A stretch of 39,633 nucleotides of DNA from an uncultured Clostridia bacterium (lineage in GTDB: Bacteria > Bacillota > Clostridia > Oscillospirales > Acutalibacteraceae), in the NCBI GenBank assembly GCA_947631945.1, contig CANRNI010000026.1, forward strand, positions 1 through 39,633. The letters are read 5' to 3'. Positions 24,045 to 31,902 of the stretch are shown here, piece by piece. Each line of letters starts with the position of its first letter. Position 1 is the stretch's first letter. Below the pieces are notes generated by a model. It was not told the DNA's origin. It searched no databases and saw nothing but the letters and a program-made list of their open reading frames with translations. The position numbers and the translations under genes were made by a program.

Positions 24045-24827
24045 TCATAAAAAATTCTCCATAAAAACTAAATGATTGTGCAAAAATTTCTCGGAAAGAT
24101 AAAAACGAGCCAAGTCCACGAGGTCAGAGAAAGGTCGTTCCAGATCGGCAAGGTCAGAGAGGTAGGACGCATACAGGAACACCCGGTTACAGGGAGCGTC
24201 TGCCGCCCGGTCGTGGAGGTGCCCATATATCGTGTAGTCTTCCCCGTCAAAGGAAACAGAAAAGGCGGGGAGCAAGCTGGTAAAAGGAAACATGGCTCCG
24301 TCCAACTGATATAACACCAAATCGCGCAGAGATTCCTGACAGGCAGCGGGGAGAGCCATCAGACGGTCATAGGAACAGGGCAGATACACGGCGGAGGATT
24401 CCTTATCCCATCGGACAGCGGGACGGTCAATCCATTCCGAATCCATCCAATCATCCATTGTCCGGCCAATCAGAGGGAGAAAAGAATCTTCCTGATATTG
24501 CTGCACTTCTTCCGGGGCCAAGGGGCATTTGGCGCGAAGGGGCGTGACGGACAATATTGTATTGGAACAGGTCAGACGGACGGACTGGGGCGAGGGGGTT
24601 TCCCATGATAATAAGGAAGGGAACGCGAAGGAGCCGGAGAAAGCGGAGGAACATTCCACGTCCGGGGCAAGGAAGGCGGGGTCGTTCTGCCGGATGCCGG
24701 GTTTTGATTTTGGTAGAAAACGAATCTTGTCACAGTAGAACATTTGTTCGTTTTCTGTGATTTGAAACAAGTCGTATTGGTTAAGATACTCTTGCAATTC
24801 TGACAAAAAGCCGCTTTTTGCTAACAT
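24045..24827 (-). CDS. Hypothetical protein, 260 aa, single-gene unit
   Basis: Unrecognised. The protein is soluble, rich in Ser, Pro and aromatic residues, with no membrane segment. Some stretches suggest beta structure (LLPAFSVSFDGEDYTIYGH) followed by helices (LADLERPFSDLVDLARFYLS). Cysteines are scattered. It has its own promoter at 24911-24939 and starts behind GGAGAG at 24827. Lying between the two long operons and next to a putative repressor gene, it could be an early or lysogeny-related gene. Nothing in the sequence gives a biochemical role. Confidence 0.75.
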   Translation of the reverse strand: MLAKSGFLSELQEYLNQYDLFQITENEQMFYCDKIRFLPKSKPGIRQNDPAFLAPDVECSSAFSGSFAFPSLLSWETPSPQSVRLTCSNTILSVTPLRAKCPLAPEEVQQYQEDSFLPLIGRTMDDWMDSEWIDRPAVRWDKESSAVYLPCSYDRLMALPAACQESLRDLVLYQLDGAMFPFTSLLPAFSVSFDGEDYTIYGHLHDRAADAPCNRVFLYASYLSDLADLERPFSDLVDLARFYLSEKFLHNHLVFMENFL

Positions 24828-24910
24828 ATCATCTCTCCGTTAAACGTTTAAATTTTTGCGCAGAATGTCGAAAAATGAGTGGACTTCAACGACTGTCCTG
24901 TGTATTCAAT

Positions 24911-24939
24911 AGTATACAGGATTTCGTTCCCATTGTCAA
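24911..24939 (-). promoter_or_regulatory. Sigma70-type promoter of the 260-aa protein gene
   Basis: Minus-strand TTGACA (24939-24934), a 17-base spacer and TATACT (24916-24911). A dyad, CCTGTAT and ATACACAGG, spans the -10 box and start point. It differs from the TGGTA-N6-TACCA dyad of the other two promoters. Predicted start near 24904, leader about 77 bases. Confidence 0.88.
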
Positions 24940-25066
24940 GAGCGGGAAGAATGGAATATTCAACAAATTTCCGGCTTTGTTTTTGTGCAAATTGTACAAC
25001 GCTGAAAACGGGGAGAAAAGTGGCTGGGGAAAGAACGCTTGTTCGGATTTGAGATGGGATGAAGAA

Positions 25067-25099
25067 GAACGGACGTTCTATTTTGGAGAATGTCCGTTC
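25067..25099 (-). terminator. Rho-independent terminator of the long accessory operon
   Basis: A 13-bp stem (GAACGGACGTTCT with AGAATGTCCGTTC, one G-T wobble) and a 7-base loop, starting 57 bases after the stop of the last gene. On the minus strand it is followed by the U-rich TTCTTCTTC. This is the best terminator in the window. Confidence 0.85.
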
Positions 25100-25155
25100 G
25101 ATGGTAGTATGGTGAATTTTTGTAGAATGGTTCTGATTTGTTTTGCGGGTATGGC

Positions 25156-25479
25156 TTATTCGGACTGTTCGGATTCTATGGCTTCCGGTGCGGGGGTCTC
25201 TTCCTGTGCTTGTTCCGCGCAGATTTTTCGCAAATCAATGTCAGCGAGTTTTGCCCGGTACTTCAAGCAGCCGAGATATTCTTTCATATGAGTGCGCTGT
25301 TGGGTCAGAACGTTGATGGGGCTAAGGATATGACTGTCCGATTCTCCGGCATGATATTTGGTGATCAGGATATTGAGTTTCTGATAACGGATTTTCGTCT
25401 GCCAATACTCCGCGATCAGACGGTCCTTCCAGTCTGTGGAGTTCATATATTCGATGGTATCACGCATAGTGACGCGCAT
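25156..25479 (-). CDS. Phage protein of the crAss001_48-related type
   Basis: A 107-aa protein from ATG 25479, with AAAGGA well placed. The layout is that of a common small phage protein: a short start, then DWKDRLIAEYWQTKIRYQKL, SDSHILSPINVLTQQ and MKEYLGCLKYRAKLADIDL, a helical hairpin ending in an Ile-Asp-Leu stretch. It ends with a Glu/Ala/Pro-rich tail. The family is widespread in gut phages and has no known function. It is the last gene of the accessory operon, in front of a strong terminator. Confidence 0.72.
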   Translation of the reverse strand: MRVTMRDTIEYMNSTDWKDRLIAEYWQTKIRYQKLNILITKYHAGESDSHILSPINVLTQQRTHMKEYLGCLKYRAKLADIDLRKICAEQAQEETPAPEAIESEQSE

Positions 25480-25518
25480 CAGAGGTTTTCCTTTCATTTA
25501 TGCACTTCCCTTCCTGTT

Positions 25519-26517
25519 TTAATGTGCCTGAACAAATTTACCGTGTTCCAACTTGTAGAACGTATCTTCCTTTAATTTCTTTCCGTCGATTTTCGCGGAC
25601 TTGATGGAAACGATTCTACCGCGCTTCCATTCCGCCAAGGTGATCCAGTCGCCGATTTTCCCACGGATTTTTGAATCTTCCCCAATGCTCACTCCGGTAG
25701 AATTTTCGCCTTTTAATGTAGTAGCAGACTTATCTCCGCACGAAAGAATAATGCTTCTATCCCCTAAAGAAGCAATCCGATCACAATGCCCTGTAGAAGC
25801 AATGTGACAGCCTTCGCCTCCGATCAATAAATTACAGTCCCCTGCCGACATAATTCTGCTATTGCTTCCGTAGGCAGCAAGATTATCGTTTTGTCCATTA
25901 GAATACAAATAAGCATCGGCATTTTCACACACGACAATATTCATAAATCCAGAAGATGTAATACAGGAGCCCATCGGTATCGCGACAATCTGATTGCTGT
26001 CACCAAGAACGGTCATGTACTGTTTTGATTCTTTTATGACAATATGATTGTGATCTCCATAAACTCCGGCAAATCTATCTTTAATATTCTTATACTGCGC
26101 ACAATCATCATCGTAAATACAATAATAATCAAAAAAATCTAACATAGAACTATCTGTTTCTGGGTCATTTTGAAATTCTTCCAATTTCAATTCAACATAA
26201 TGGACAAATTCTTCTGTCATGTCAGGAATGGAACATTTGTCTTCAATTTTTAAATGCGTACAAGCTGATTTACAACCATCAGAAACAATGGACCCATCCG
26301 CTTCCACTTTTGCAAACTCATTTAATTCCCCGTGACTATCTATAAATGGATAAAAACCAAATACATCAAACGGATTTTCACAAAAGTGCATTCCGCTACG
26401 ACATAATTCCGCCTTAGGTTCCTCATATTCTGTATGTAATGCGTATTGTTTTTTATGTTTACCTTCTCCATTACATATCATGCCTTTATGGAAACCTTTA
26501 TAACCCTTGACTTTCAT
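25519..26517 (-). CDS. DUF7666-like phage protein with a beta-solenoid-like repeat region
   Basis: A 332-aa protein. The first 80 residues match the DUF7666 pattern: YKGFHKGMICNGEGK, then CRSGMHFCENPFDVFGFYPF, then FAKVEADG. The middle part (about 150-285) is made of short irregular repeats built on Gly-Asp-x-Asn-x-Ile units (GDHNHIVI, GDSNQIVA, GDCNLLIG, GDRSIILS), which suggests a left- or right-handed beta helix. The end (GDWITLAEWKRGRIVSIKSA) is a beta-rich cap. DUF7666 proteins are frequent in phages, but their role is unknown. It overlaps the Lar-like gene upstream by 20 bases. Confidence 0.78.
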   Translation of the reverse strand: MKVKGYKGFHKGMICNGEGKHKKQYALHTEYEEPKAELCRSGMHFCENPFDVFGFYPFIDSHGELNEFAKVEADGSIVSDGCKSACTHLKIEDKCSIPDMTEEFVHYVELKLEEFQNDPETDSSMLDFFDYYCIYDDDCAQYKNIKDRFAGVYGDHNHIVIKESKQYMTVLGDSNQIVAIPMGSCITSSGFMNIVVCENADAYLYSNGQNDNLAAYGSNSRIMSAGDCNLLIGGEGCHIASTGHCDRIASLGDRSIILSCGDKSATTLKGENSTGVSIGEDSKIRGKIGDWITLAEWKRGRIVSIKSAKIDGKKLKEDTFYKLEHGKFVQAH

Positions 26518-26725
26518 TTTTCTTCACTCCTGTTTCAGAATAACGACGATTCCATGCTGCAATTGCGCTTTCTTTACTGTTAAAATATGGCCCACGTGCC
26601 ATACAATCATTACATCGTACTTGATACGAATCTCCGACACAAAACGAATTTCCACAAATACTTATTGGGTGTGTTGCACTTGCTCTCCCACCACAGAAAG
26701 GACAGGGTAATGGCTTTTCGCTCAT
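26498..26725 (-). CDS. Lar-like small zinc-ribbon protein
   Basis: A 75-aa protein with two Cys pairs, CPFCGG near the start and CNDCMARGP in the middle, followed by KESAIAAWNRRY. This is the pattern of the restriction-alleviation protein Lar family, known from the Rac prophage Lar that modulates type I restriction. Most phage members are untested, and a general zinc-ribbon role is equally possible. A third Cys pair (CGNSFC) lies between. It overlaps both neighbours. Confidence 0.85.
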   Translation of the reverse strand: MSEKPLPCPFCGGRASATHPISICGNSFCVGDSYQVRCNDCMARGPYFNSKESAIAAWNRRYSETGVKKNESQGL

Positions 26726-27183
26726 TTGATTTCCTCTAACAGTTCCGGGTTATCCCATTTATTTCCAATCACTTTTACGCAGGAAAGAATGGATTCAACG
26801 TGCGGGTATTTTCGCCATATTTCCCACAATGAAACAAAGTAATCCACACGATGAAAATGATCATTTTCCATAGGCGGAAGTTGAATCATAAGTAGTTCAT
26901 CGTCGATAAATTCTTTTGTTTGCATACCATAAGAGCCACGAAAGAAAACTACCTCACCTCGTACATCAAAAAATGCTATAATATCGCCTGTATGAATAGG
27001 AGTGAATTTTTTATCTTTGATTCCAACATAACGGCGGTTCCAATCTTTTGTTGCCAATTCTTCATTTATATCCGGTGTCGATTGTGCGTGGCATTTCATA
27101 CATTCGACCCAATACATATCCCACCTATGAAATAAACTTGCTTCCCCGCCACAATACGGGCAGCGTAAAAGTTCTTTACTCAT
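26722..27183 (-). CDS. Fusion of a Lar-like zinc ribbon and a YopX domain
   Basis: A 153-aa protein. Residues 1-50 are a second Lar-like zinc ribbon (RCPYCGGEAS, CMKCHAQ, ATKDWNRRY). The rest resembles the YopX family named from SPbeta: FTPIHTGDIIAF, RGEVVFFRGSYG and the typical VKVIGNKWDNPELL ending. YopX proteins are common in phages of Firmicutes and have no known activity. The likely start is ATG 27183, overlapping the methylase stop by 8 bases; a GTG at 27192 is the alternative. Joining the two domains suggests they act on the same target, perhaps host restriction or transcription. Confidence 0.83.
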   Translation of the reverse strand: MSKELLRCPYCGGEASLFHRWDMYWVECMKCHAQSTPDINEELATKDWNRRYVGIKDKKFTPIHTGDIIAFFDVRGEVVFFRGSYGMQTKEFIDDELLMIQLPPMENDHFHRVDYFVSLWEIWRKYPHVESILSCVKVIGNKWDNPELLEEIK

Positions 27184-27664
27184 CCGATTCACCGTCCTTC
27201 ATAAAACATAGCCAATGCGTTTTCGCTTTCTGGATATTTCGATTTCCAAAAAGCGGCTGCTGTGGAAAAAGAGATAACACTTGCTTTAATGGAATATCTA
27301 CCTCGCTCCACTTGAATACCATTACGCCGTTTGGTTTTAAAACGCGCATACATTCCGCAAATCCTCTTGACAATGTTTCTTTCCAATCATCTCCTAATTT
27401 CCCATATTTCAACTGCACAATGGACGTTGAATTTGCTTGTTTGACGATATGCGGCGGGTCAAAAACAACAAGATAAAAGGATTCATCTGGAAATGGAAGG
27501 TCAGTAAAATCACATACAGTGTCTGGGGAAACCTCAAAATATTGGCCCTTGTAATATTCAAAACGCTCCACCGTTCTTTTGTCGCAAAACTCAACATCTG
27601 GATTATTTTTATCAAACCAAAACATCTTTCCGCCGCAGCATACGTCTATAATCCGTTTATCCAT
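27176..27664 (-). CDS. DNA methyltransferase-like protein with DPPH motif
   Basis: A 162-aa SAM-dependent methyltransferase. It starts KRIIDVCCGGKMFWFDKNN, a variant of the SAM-binding glycine loop, carries a FDPPHIVKQ motif like the DPPY of adenine or N4-cytosine methylases, and ends with a strand reading NGVMVFKWSEVDI. It is shorter than typical restriction-modification enzymes and lacks a separate recognition domain. It could methylate DNA or, as for some DPPY-type enzymes, another substrate. It is coupled to the YopX fusion downstream and a zinc protein upstream. Confidence 0.83.
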   Translation of the reverse strand: MDKRIIDVCCGGKMFWFDKNNPDVEFCDKRTVERFEYYKGQYFEVSPDTVCDFTDLPFPDESFYLVVFDPPHIVKQANSTSIVQLKYGKLGDDWKETLSRGFAECMRVLKPNGVMVFKWSEVDIPLKQVLSLFPQQPLFGNRNIQKAKTHWLCFMKDGESDE

Positions 27665-28037
27665 CTTCGACCTCCAATGACCGATCTATTTTCTCCCGGC
27701 AAAACGTTTTTCCTAAGACGCATTGCATTTCGCCCTTTCCTTTTATCTTCATCTCACATTCCGGGCAAACATATTCCTGACAATATCTTTTGCAAAGGTA
27801 AAGAAAATACTCTTGATTCATCTCATCGTTATTCTCACAAGTGTGATATAACCGCATGAGTTTGTCTGCAATCTTACCGCATTTTGGATGTTCCTTCCAG
27901 CTAAAAATTTCACCTTCCTCAATAAATCTACCATAAGCATACACTTCGCCGGGAGAAATCTTTTTACCACAATAGTTGCAAATATGTTCTTTTCTTGCGA
28001 TCCTGCTTTTGCATTCCAATATGTCTACCATGTTCAT
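27657..28037 (-). CDS. Small zinc-binding protein with two Cys clusters
   Basis: A 126-aa protein with an N-terminal zinc knuckle (CKSRIARKEHICNYCGKKIS, then HPKCGKIADKL) and a C-terminal cluster (YCQEYVCPECEMKIKG, MQCVLGKTFC). Sequence of the type HICNYCGK-I-xGEVY followed by H..C resembles the zinc half of HNH-related or PARP-like fingers, but no nuclease residues are evident. The start at 28037 overlaps the previous gene by ATGA; 28031 is possible. Function unknown. Confidence 0.7.
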   Translation of the reverse strand: MNMVDILECKSRIARKEHICNYCGKKISPGEVYAYGRFIEEGEIFSWKEHPKCGKIADKLMRLYHTCENNDEMNQEYFLYLCKRYCQEYVCPECEMKIKGKGEMQCVLGKTFCREKIDRSLEVEDG

Positions 28038-28453
28038 TCCTCTCTTTGTTCCGGCATAGCCATATTCCAACATTCGACGCACTTTGAACTACAAAACACA
28101 TCTTCGCCATAGATGAGCTGTCTACAAGTGTTATGGATCACATGATTCTTTTGCGCGTTTGGAAACTTTTCGCAGAAATCCTGTATGTACGTTTTCTGTG
28201 GATGGTCATTAGCATAATCACAAATCACCTTTACGGCGGTTTCTATATTTTCCAATGTGAAATCAAAGTTGATATACGGAATGAGATTGCAGACATACAT
28301 ATCCTTATTTCCGTCGAGCAGTACAGAAAGGGGGCATTGGGAACAATCAGGATCGTCGCGGGAATTGTATTCACACAATCGCCTTTTCTTTTGCAACACT
28401 TCATAAATGACTTTCGCCATGTCTTGATAGGTCATGTTTGTTTTCTCATTCAT
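28034..28453 (-). CDS. Cys-rich small protein, family member 4 (distant copy)
   Basis: A 139-aa member of the family at 6367-7603, about 21 kb away. It has a helical start (DMAKVIYEVLQKKRRLCEY), a CSQCPLSV cluster, a helix (LENIETAVKVICDYAND), then QKTYIQDFCEKFPNAQK, a lone Cys, IYGEDVFC and CVECWNMAMPEQ. The separation from the tandem copies shows dispersal as well as local duplication. The start at 28453 is favoured for its GGAG spacing; 28468 is an alternative. Confidence 0.78.
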   Translation of the reverse strand: MNEKTNMTYQDMAKVIYEVLQKKRRLCEYNSRDDPDCSQCPLSVLLDGNKDMYVCNLIPYINFDFTLENIETAVKVICDYANDHPQKTYIQDFCEKFPNAQKNHVIHNTCRQLIYGEDVFCSSKCVECWNMAMPEQREE

Positions 28454-28706
28454 AGTAGATTGCTCCATTTTCGTCTAACCGTATATAGCCCATCCGTTTG
28501 CCACGATGTACACGCCGACGTCCGTGAAGATATACCACCGCCGCACAAAGCAGAATCGCAGTCACGCCGACGATGTATGTAATACAGACGGGACGCAGCC
28601 ACAAAGGGAATGGAGCCTCTGTAATACAACATCCGACGATGGTATAGATCAGCATATACAGGACAAAACACGCCACAAATCCGCAAAACTCAAAGATATT
28701 TCTCAT
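28446..28706 (-). CDS. Small two-pass membrane protein, 86 aa
   Basis: Two hydrophobic segments are evident (about residues 6-28 and 40-62), joined by a short loop with PLWLRP, and followed by a basic stretch (HGRRRVHRGKR) and a polar end. The positive C-terminal side is likely cytoplasmic. It is coupled to the Cys-rich gene that follows. The size suits a small accessory membrane protein; it is not recognisable as a holin and no lysis genes are nearby. Confidence 0.7.
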   Translation of the reverse strand: MRNIFEFCGFVACFVLYMLIYTIVGCCITEAPFPLWLRPVCITYIVGVTAILLCAAVVYLHGRRRVHRGKRMGYIRLDENGAIYYE

Positions 28707-28758
28707 TTCATTCCCTTCCTTTCTTTTCTTCCAGATTCTTTACGGCTTTTCCCACTGG

Positions 28759-29088
28759 TCATGGTTCATCCCGCTGGTCTGGGTTTGCGGCGGCCCATCT
28801 GCGGAGAATCGCCCCCTCTTTTGCTCTCCGCTTCTTCACGCGATAATCGGTTTCGTAGGTACTAAGGCAGATACGTTCCCCCTGTACATTGCGCACATAA
28901 CGCCCGGCCAGCCATCTTTGGGCGGTCAGCATGGACCGAAATTCCTCTGTCCACGCCTGTCCGTCCGGGTTATAGACAGCGATATAATTTCCGGTTTCCT
29001 TATCGTACACCACGAACAGTCCGCGGGGGGAATAATTATCGCTGTCGATCAGATGATGGTATTCATCCATTGTCAGTTCATCAATCAA
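28759..29088 (-). CDS. Hypothetical protein, 109 aa
   Basis: Unrecognised. The sequence has a beta-like core (GLFVVYDKETGNYIAVYNPD), an amphipathic helix with WTEEFRSMLTAQRWLAGRY, and a basic C-terminus (RVKKRRAKEGAILRRW) that could contact nucleic acid. The apparent start is TTG at 29088 with AAAGGA upstream; an in-frame ATG at 29070 would shorten it by six residues. It follows the DUF4942 gene in the same operon. Several plus-strand frames over it lack ribosome binding sites. Confidence 0.7.
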   Translation of the reverse strand: MIDELTMDEYHHLIDSDNYSPRGLFVVYDKETGNYIAVYNPDGQAWTEEFRSMLTAQRWLAGRYVRNVQGERICLSTYETDYRVKKRRAKEGAILRRWAAANPDQRDEP

Positions 29089-29114
29089 AAAACATCTTTC
29101 CTTTCCTTATTCTT

Positions 29115-30857
29115 TCACCCCGCCGCTGTCAACAGAGATTGCGGTGCGGGAACGGGGGACGCAAGATAATAGCCAACATCCCGCAAAATAGCTTCATAGG
29201 ATTCCGCGCCCTGAAATTCGTCCACCACTTTCTTTTCCGCTTCCTCCATGTCCGCATAGGTCTTTTTGCCGTAGCTCGGCGGCAGCCATCCCTTTTTCTG
29301 ACTGCCGAAAATATTCAATTTGTCAAGGACTTTCTGATTTGTAAATTCGATATGGCAAGTCCCCTTTTTATAGAACGTTACTTTGAAATACCGAAGTGGG
29401 ATATTCCGGCTCACACCATTTCTTGAATAATTGGATAAAACACGCCCCATCTGATAATCGGAGTAATCCGGGTCATTGAGATTGCCGTCCAGATAGGCCA
29501 ACACCTTTTCCAGATCACACAGGCAGTCAGCGGCCTTATAGGAACTAAAGGATTCATCGCGTCCGGTGTACATACTGAACACATCATAGGCGGGGATGAT
29601 CACTTTCTTATTGATTTTCCACGCCTTATTCGTAGCCCATCCGTTATAATAATGGATATTATTGGAAGAATCCGTGTTCCACGAATGCTCTACACTTAAT
29701 TTGTCAAAGATTTTGAGAATTTGCTGTTCCACGCTGGTGTTGAGTTTTGCCAAAAGCTGTTGCTGCAAGGTGATGATATTGTGGACTGTCACATCAAAGG
29801 AAAGCAAATTGGTGATGTTGTTCTGCATTTCATCTTGTAGGTCGCTGGTGAGGTTGGCATTAAAGTTCCTGTTGTTGAACAAACCTGTCCAGTATTTCCG
29901 GCGGACCAGACGGACATATTTATCCACGGAGAGTGGTTTGTGTTTGTCATAACGGGATGTATTGATTTCCAAAGTCAAAATAGGAAAATTTCCATCCTTT
30001 TCCAAACTGTCTTTGATATAGGGAGAAAGAGAGCGATATTCTTTGATCAGCCGTAATCCGGCATTGATTTCCATGCGGTAGGACTGCTCGATCTGCCGCC
30101 GCCAATCTCCGGGAACGATTGCAGTAGGGCCGTAGGTCTCTTCCTGATACTGCTCCGTTTGCATTTCGTTCTTGACTTCCTCCCAGATAAAAGACGGGCT
30201 TTCGTCATGGTTCTCGATATAGGTACGGATCACGGCGATTTCCACGTCGGTTTTACGGTCCGCGTCAGAGAAAGCGTTGGAATGATAAGTAATGGTCGCG
30301 CCGTACTCATCCAATTTTTTCAGGAGGGTTTTCCGGGAGACGGTATAGGGATTTCGGATGGTTTCCGCATTCAAAATGCAGATTACTGCCGTTCCCCTTC
30401 CCTCTATGTCCGGTTTTGCCGCGAGTTCCAGTGCCTTTAGCAAATGCGCATCCCCGTTGGAAAAGGGAGGATTCATGAGAATCAGGTCATAATGCGTATA
30501 AGTCCGAAAAGTGAGAAAATCATTATGAATCAAATGGACTTCCCGGGGTTTCGAGCAATAGGATGATTCATCCGCTTCGCCCCAATCCTTTCCAATCAGC
30601 AGAGACCGGAGGGATTCATTGATTTCGCAGCAGTCCACGGACGGTGGATCATAGGACAAATGACGCCCATTAAAAACAGTTCCTTTTTTCGCCCGGCGGA
30701 AGACTGCTTCAATCAGGTCGCCCCGTCCGGCTGACGGTTCCAGTACGCTTTTGATTTTACTCATGTCAATGTCTGCGAGGATTTCATCGGCAAAGTCGGC
30801 GGGAGTGGGGTAAAATTCCGGTCCATACGAAACGGGAGAAGGGGTAGCATGGAACAT
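29115..30857 (-). CDS. N6-adenine methyltransferase domain fused to DUF4942
   Basis: A 580-aa protein. The N-terminal part (about 14-215) is a DNA methylase: YPTPADFADEIL, a SAM loop at VLEPSAGRGDLIEAVF and the catalytic LILMNPPFSNG. The C-terminal part (about 225-560) matches DUF4942, with the WTGLFNNRNFNANLT and helix-rich regions seen in these proteins. The combination is common in phages and integrative elements of Firmicutes, where it is thought to modify the element's DNA. No cognate nuclease is visible. It starts behind AGGAGG at 30857. It is the largest gene of the accessory operon. Confidence 0.87.
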   Translation of the reverse strand: MFHATPSPVSYGPEFYPTPADFADEILADIDMSKIKSVLEPSAGRGDLIEAVFRRAKKGTVFNGRHLSYDPPSVDCCEINESLRSLLIGKDWGEADESSYCSKPREVHLIHNDFLTFRTYTHYDLILMNPPFSNGDAHLLKALELAAKPDIEGRGTAVICILNAETIRNPYTVSRKTLLKKLDEYGATITYHSNAFSDADRKTDVEIAVIRTYIENHDESPSFIWEEVKNEMQTEQYQEETYGPTAIVPGDWRRQIEQSYRMEINAGLRLIKEYRSLSPYIKDSLEKDGNFPILTLEINTSRYDKHKPLSVDKYVRLVRRKYWTGLFNNRNFNANLTSDLQDEMQNNITNLLSFDVTVHNIITLQQQLLAKLNTSVEQQILKIFDKLSVEHSWNTDSSNNIHYYNGWATNKAWKINKKVIIPAYDVFSMYTGRDESFSSYKAADCLCDLEKVLAYLDGNLNDPDYSDYQMGRVLSNYSRNGVSRNIPLRYFKVTFYKKGTCHIEFTNQKVLDKLNIFGSQKKGWLPPSYGKKTYADMEEAEKKVVDEFQGAESYEAILRDVGYYLASPVPAPQSLLTAAG

Positions 30858-30881
30858 TGTAGTTTCCTCCTAAGATATAAA

Positions 30882-31520
30882 TTATTTTGTAGTGGGATTG
30901 GTATTTTCTGCTTCGATTTTCTTTTTGCGTTGCTTCATTTTTTGCTCTAACTGGAATGTTTTCCACAAAAATTCATCATTGATTTCGGAATCCCGAATGT
31001 CAAGGTCAAATTTTATCCATTCCAAAAGTACGAACAAATCACTGACTTTTTCGATGAATTGACGTTTGTTTGAAATGTAATTCTCTTCCAGATACATTGC
31101 AGCGATAAATTTTGGCAAGTTGCAAAGCGCGTCAATGGATTCCAAAATTTCAGAATTGTTCATTCCATAACCAACATACTGTTCGTAGATATGATTTCGG
31201 TCTTCTTTCGGCATACATTTCATTCGGTCAATGGCAAACTGCCTATAGAACCCGAGTTCTTTTTTGCCACGGTCAGTCAATGCACAGGTCATGATTTCGG
31301 ATATTGATTCTATATCTTCGGAATAGGGTGGTTTTGTAACGATTTTTACTATTCCGCCTCCAACATCCTCATCCGCAAGATCGAACACACTATGGTATAC
31401 GTCTTCCACAGGAATGTCCAAAGCGTAAGAAATTTGCTTTATGGAAATTGGTTTTTCGATGTCAAAGTAGGCGGAACATTCACATAAATATTGCAAAATG
31501 GCATTGTTATGATCTTTCAT
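30882..31520 (-). CDS. Probable winged-helix protein, 212 aa
   Basis: The N-terminal 75 residues look like a winged helix-turn-helix: ILQYLCECSAYF, then SIKQISYALDIPVEDVYHSV as the helix-turn-helix, then a beta wing around GGIVKIVTK. The rest is helical (KFIAAMYLEENYISNKRQFI, LFVLLEWIKFDLD) and ends in a very basic coil (QLEQKMKQRKKKIEAE). It could be a transcription regulator or a replication-initiator-like DNA-binding protein. Its start abuts the stop of the membrane protein gene upstream (TGAATG). The domain call is moderate and the target is unknown. Confidence 0.68.
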   Translation of the reverse strand: MKDHNNAILQYLCECSAYFDIEKPISIKQISYALDIPVEDVYHSVFDLADEDVGGGIVKIVTKPPYSEDIESISEIMTCALTDRGKKELGFYRQFAIDRMKCMPKEDRNHIYEQYVGYGMNNSEILESIDALCNLPKFIAAMYLEENYISNKRQFIEKVSDLFVLLEWIKFDLDIRDSEINDEFLWKTFQLEQKMKQRKKKIEAENTNPTTK

Positions 31521-31895
31521 TCATTCCTCTTTCTCTCTGATGATGTACAGGCCGTTTTCTTCCTCTGACAGCACTTCATATTTTTGCGTGAAATCCAAAT
31601 AGCGCAAATCTTTGTCCAGTTGCACAGTATACTCGATATGAGTAGATGGGTTGAGTGTGATCTGAATGGCATAGCTGCTCACAATCGCCAAAGCAACAGT
31701 CATGATAGTGATTAGAACCCACCACCAATCCATCCGCAGACAAAAAGGAATGGATTTTTTGATCATCAAATAATCGACATAGGCTATCGTAATCAATCCG
31801 AACATAGAAAACAACAATCCAAAAACACCAATGAACGCCAGAAACCAATTTGCGTTCGCGACTTCACTTGCGGAAATAATGGTTAATCCTTCCAT
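31521..31895 (-). CDS. Two-pass membrane protein with soluble tail, 124 aa
   Basis: Two membrane helices are visible (about residues 16-42 and 56-78), with a short loop containing KKSIPFCLRMD, and a C-terminal soluble domain of about 45 residues with beta-like sequence (HIEYTVQLDKDLRYLDF, LYIIREKEE). The start at 31895 follows GAGGAAAG. The stop abuts the winged-helix gene. A membrane sensor or exclusion protein is conceivable, but there is no known family. Confidence 0.7.
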   Translation of the reverse strand: MEGLTIISASEVANANWFLAFIGVFGLLFSMFGLITIAYVDYLMIKKSIPFCLRMDWWWVLITIMTVALAIVSSYAIQITLNPSTHIEYTVQLDKDLRYLDFTQKYEVLSEEENGLYIIREKEE

Positions 31896-31902
31896 TCTTT
31901 CC

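Larger units (their letters stand above)
24828..25155. other. Intergenic control region between two transcription units
   Basis: This 328-base gap holds the terminator of the long accessory operon (25067-25099), then about 125 bases in which I see nothing specific, then the promoter and leader of the 260-aa protein gene. A 12-base palindrome-like TTAAACGTTTAA lies just before the ribosome binding site (about 24840-24851). Plus-strand open frames here have no ribosome binding site and are not called. Confidence 0.7.

Noticed and set aside
28446-28706. Calling the two-pass membrane protein a holin
   Set aside because: Two membrane helices alone are not specific, no endolysin is nearby, and the gene is in an early-type operon.
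29100-29128. TTGACA on the minus strand near 29123-29128 as a promoter
   Set aside because: The hexamer at the right distance is TAAGGA, not a -10 box, and the site lies in the coding end of the DUF4942 gene.
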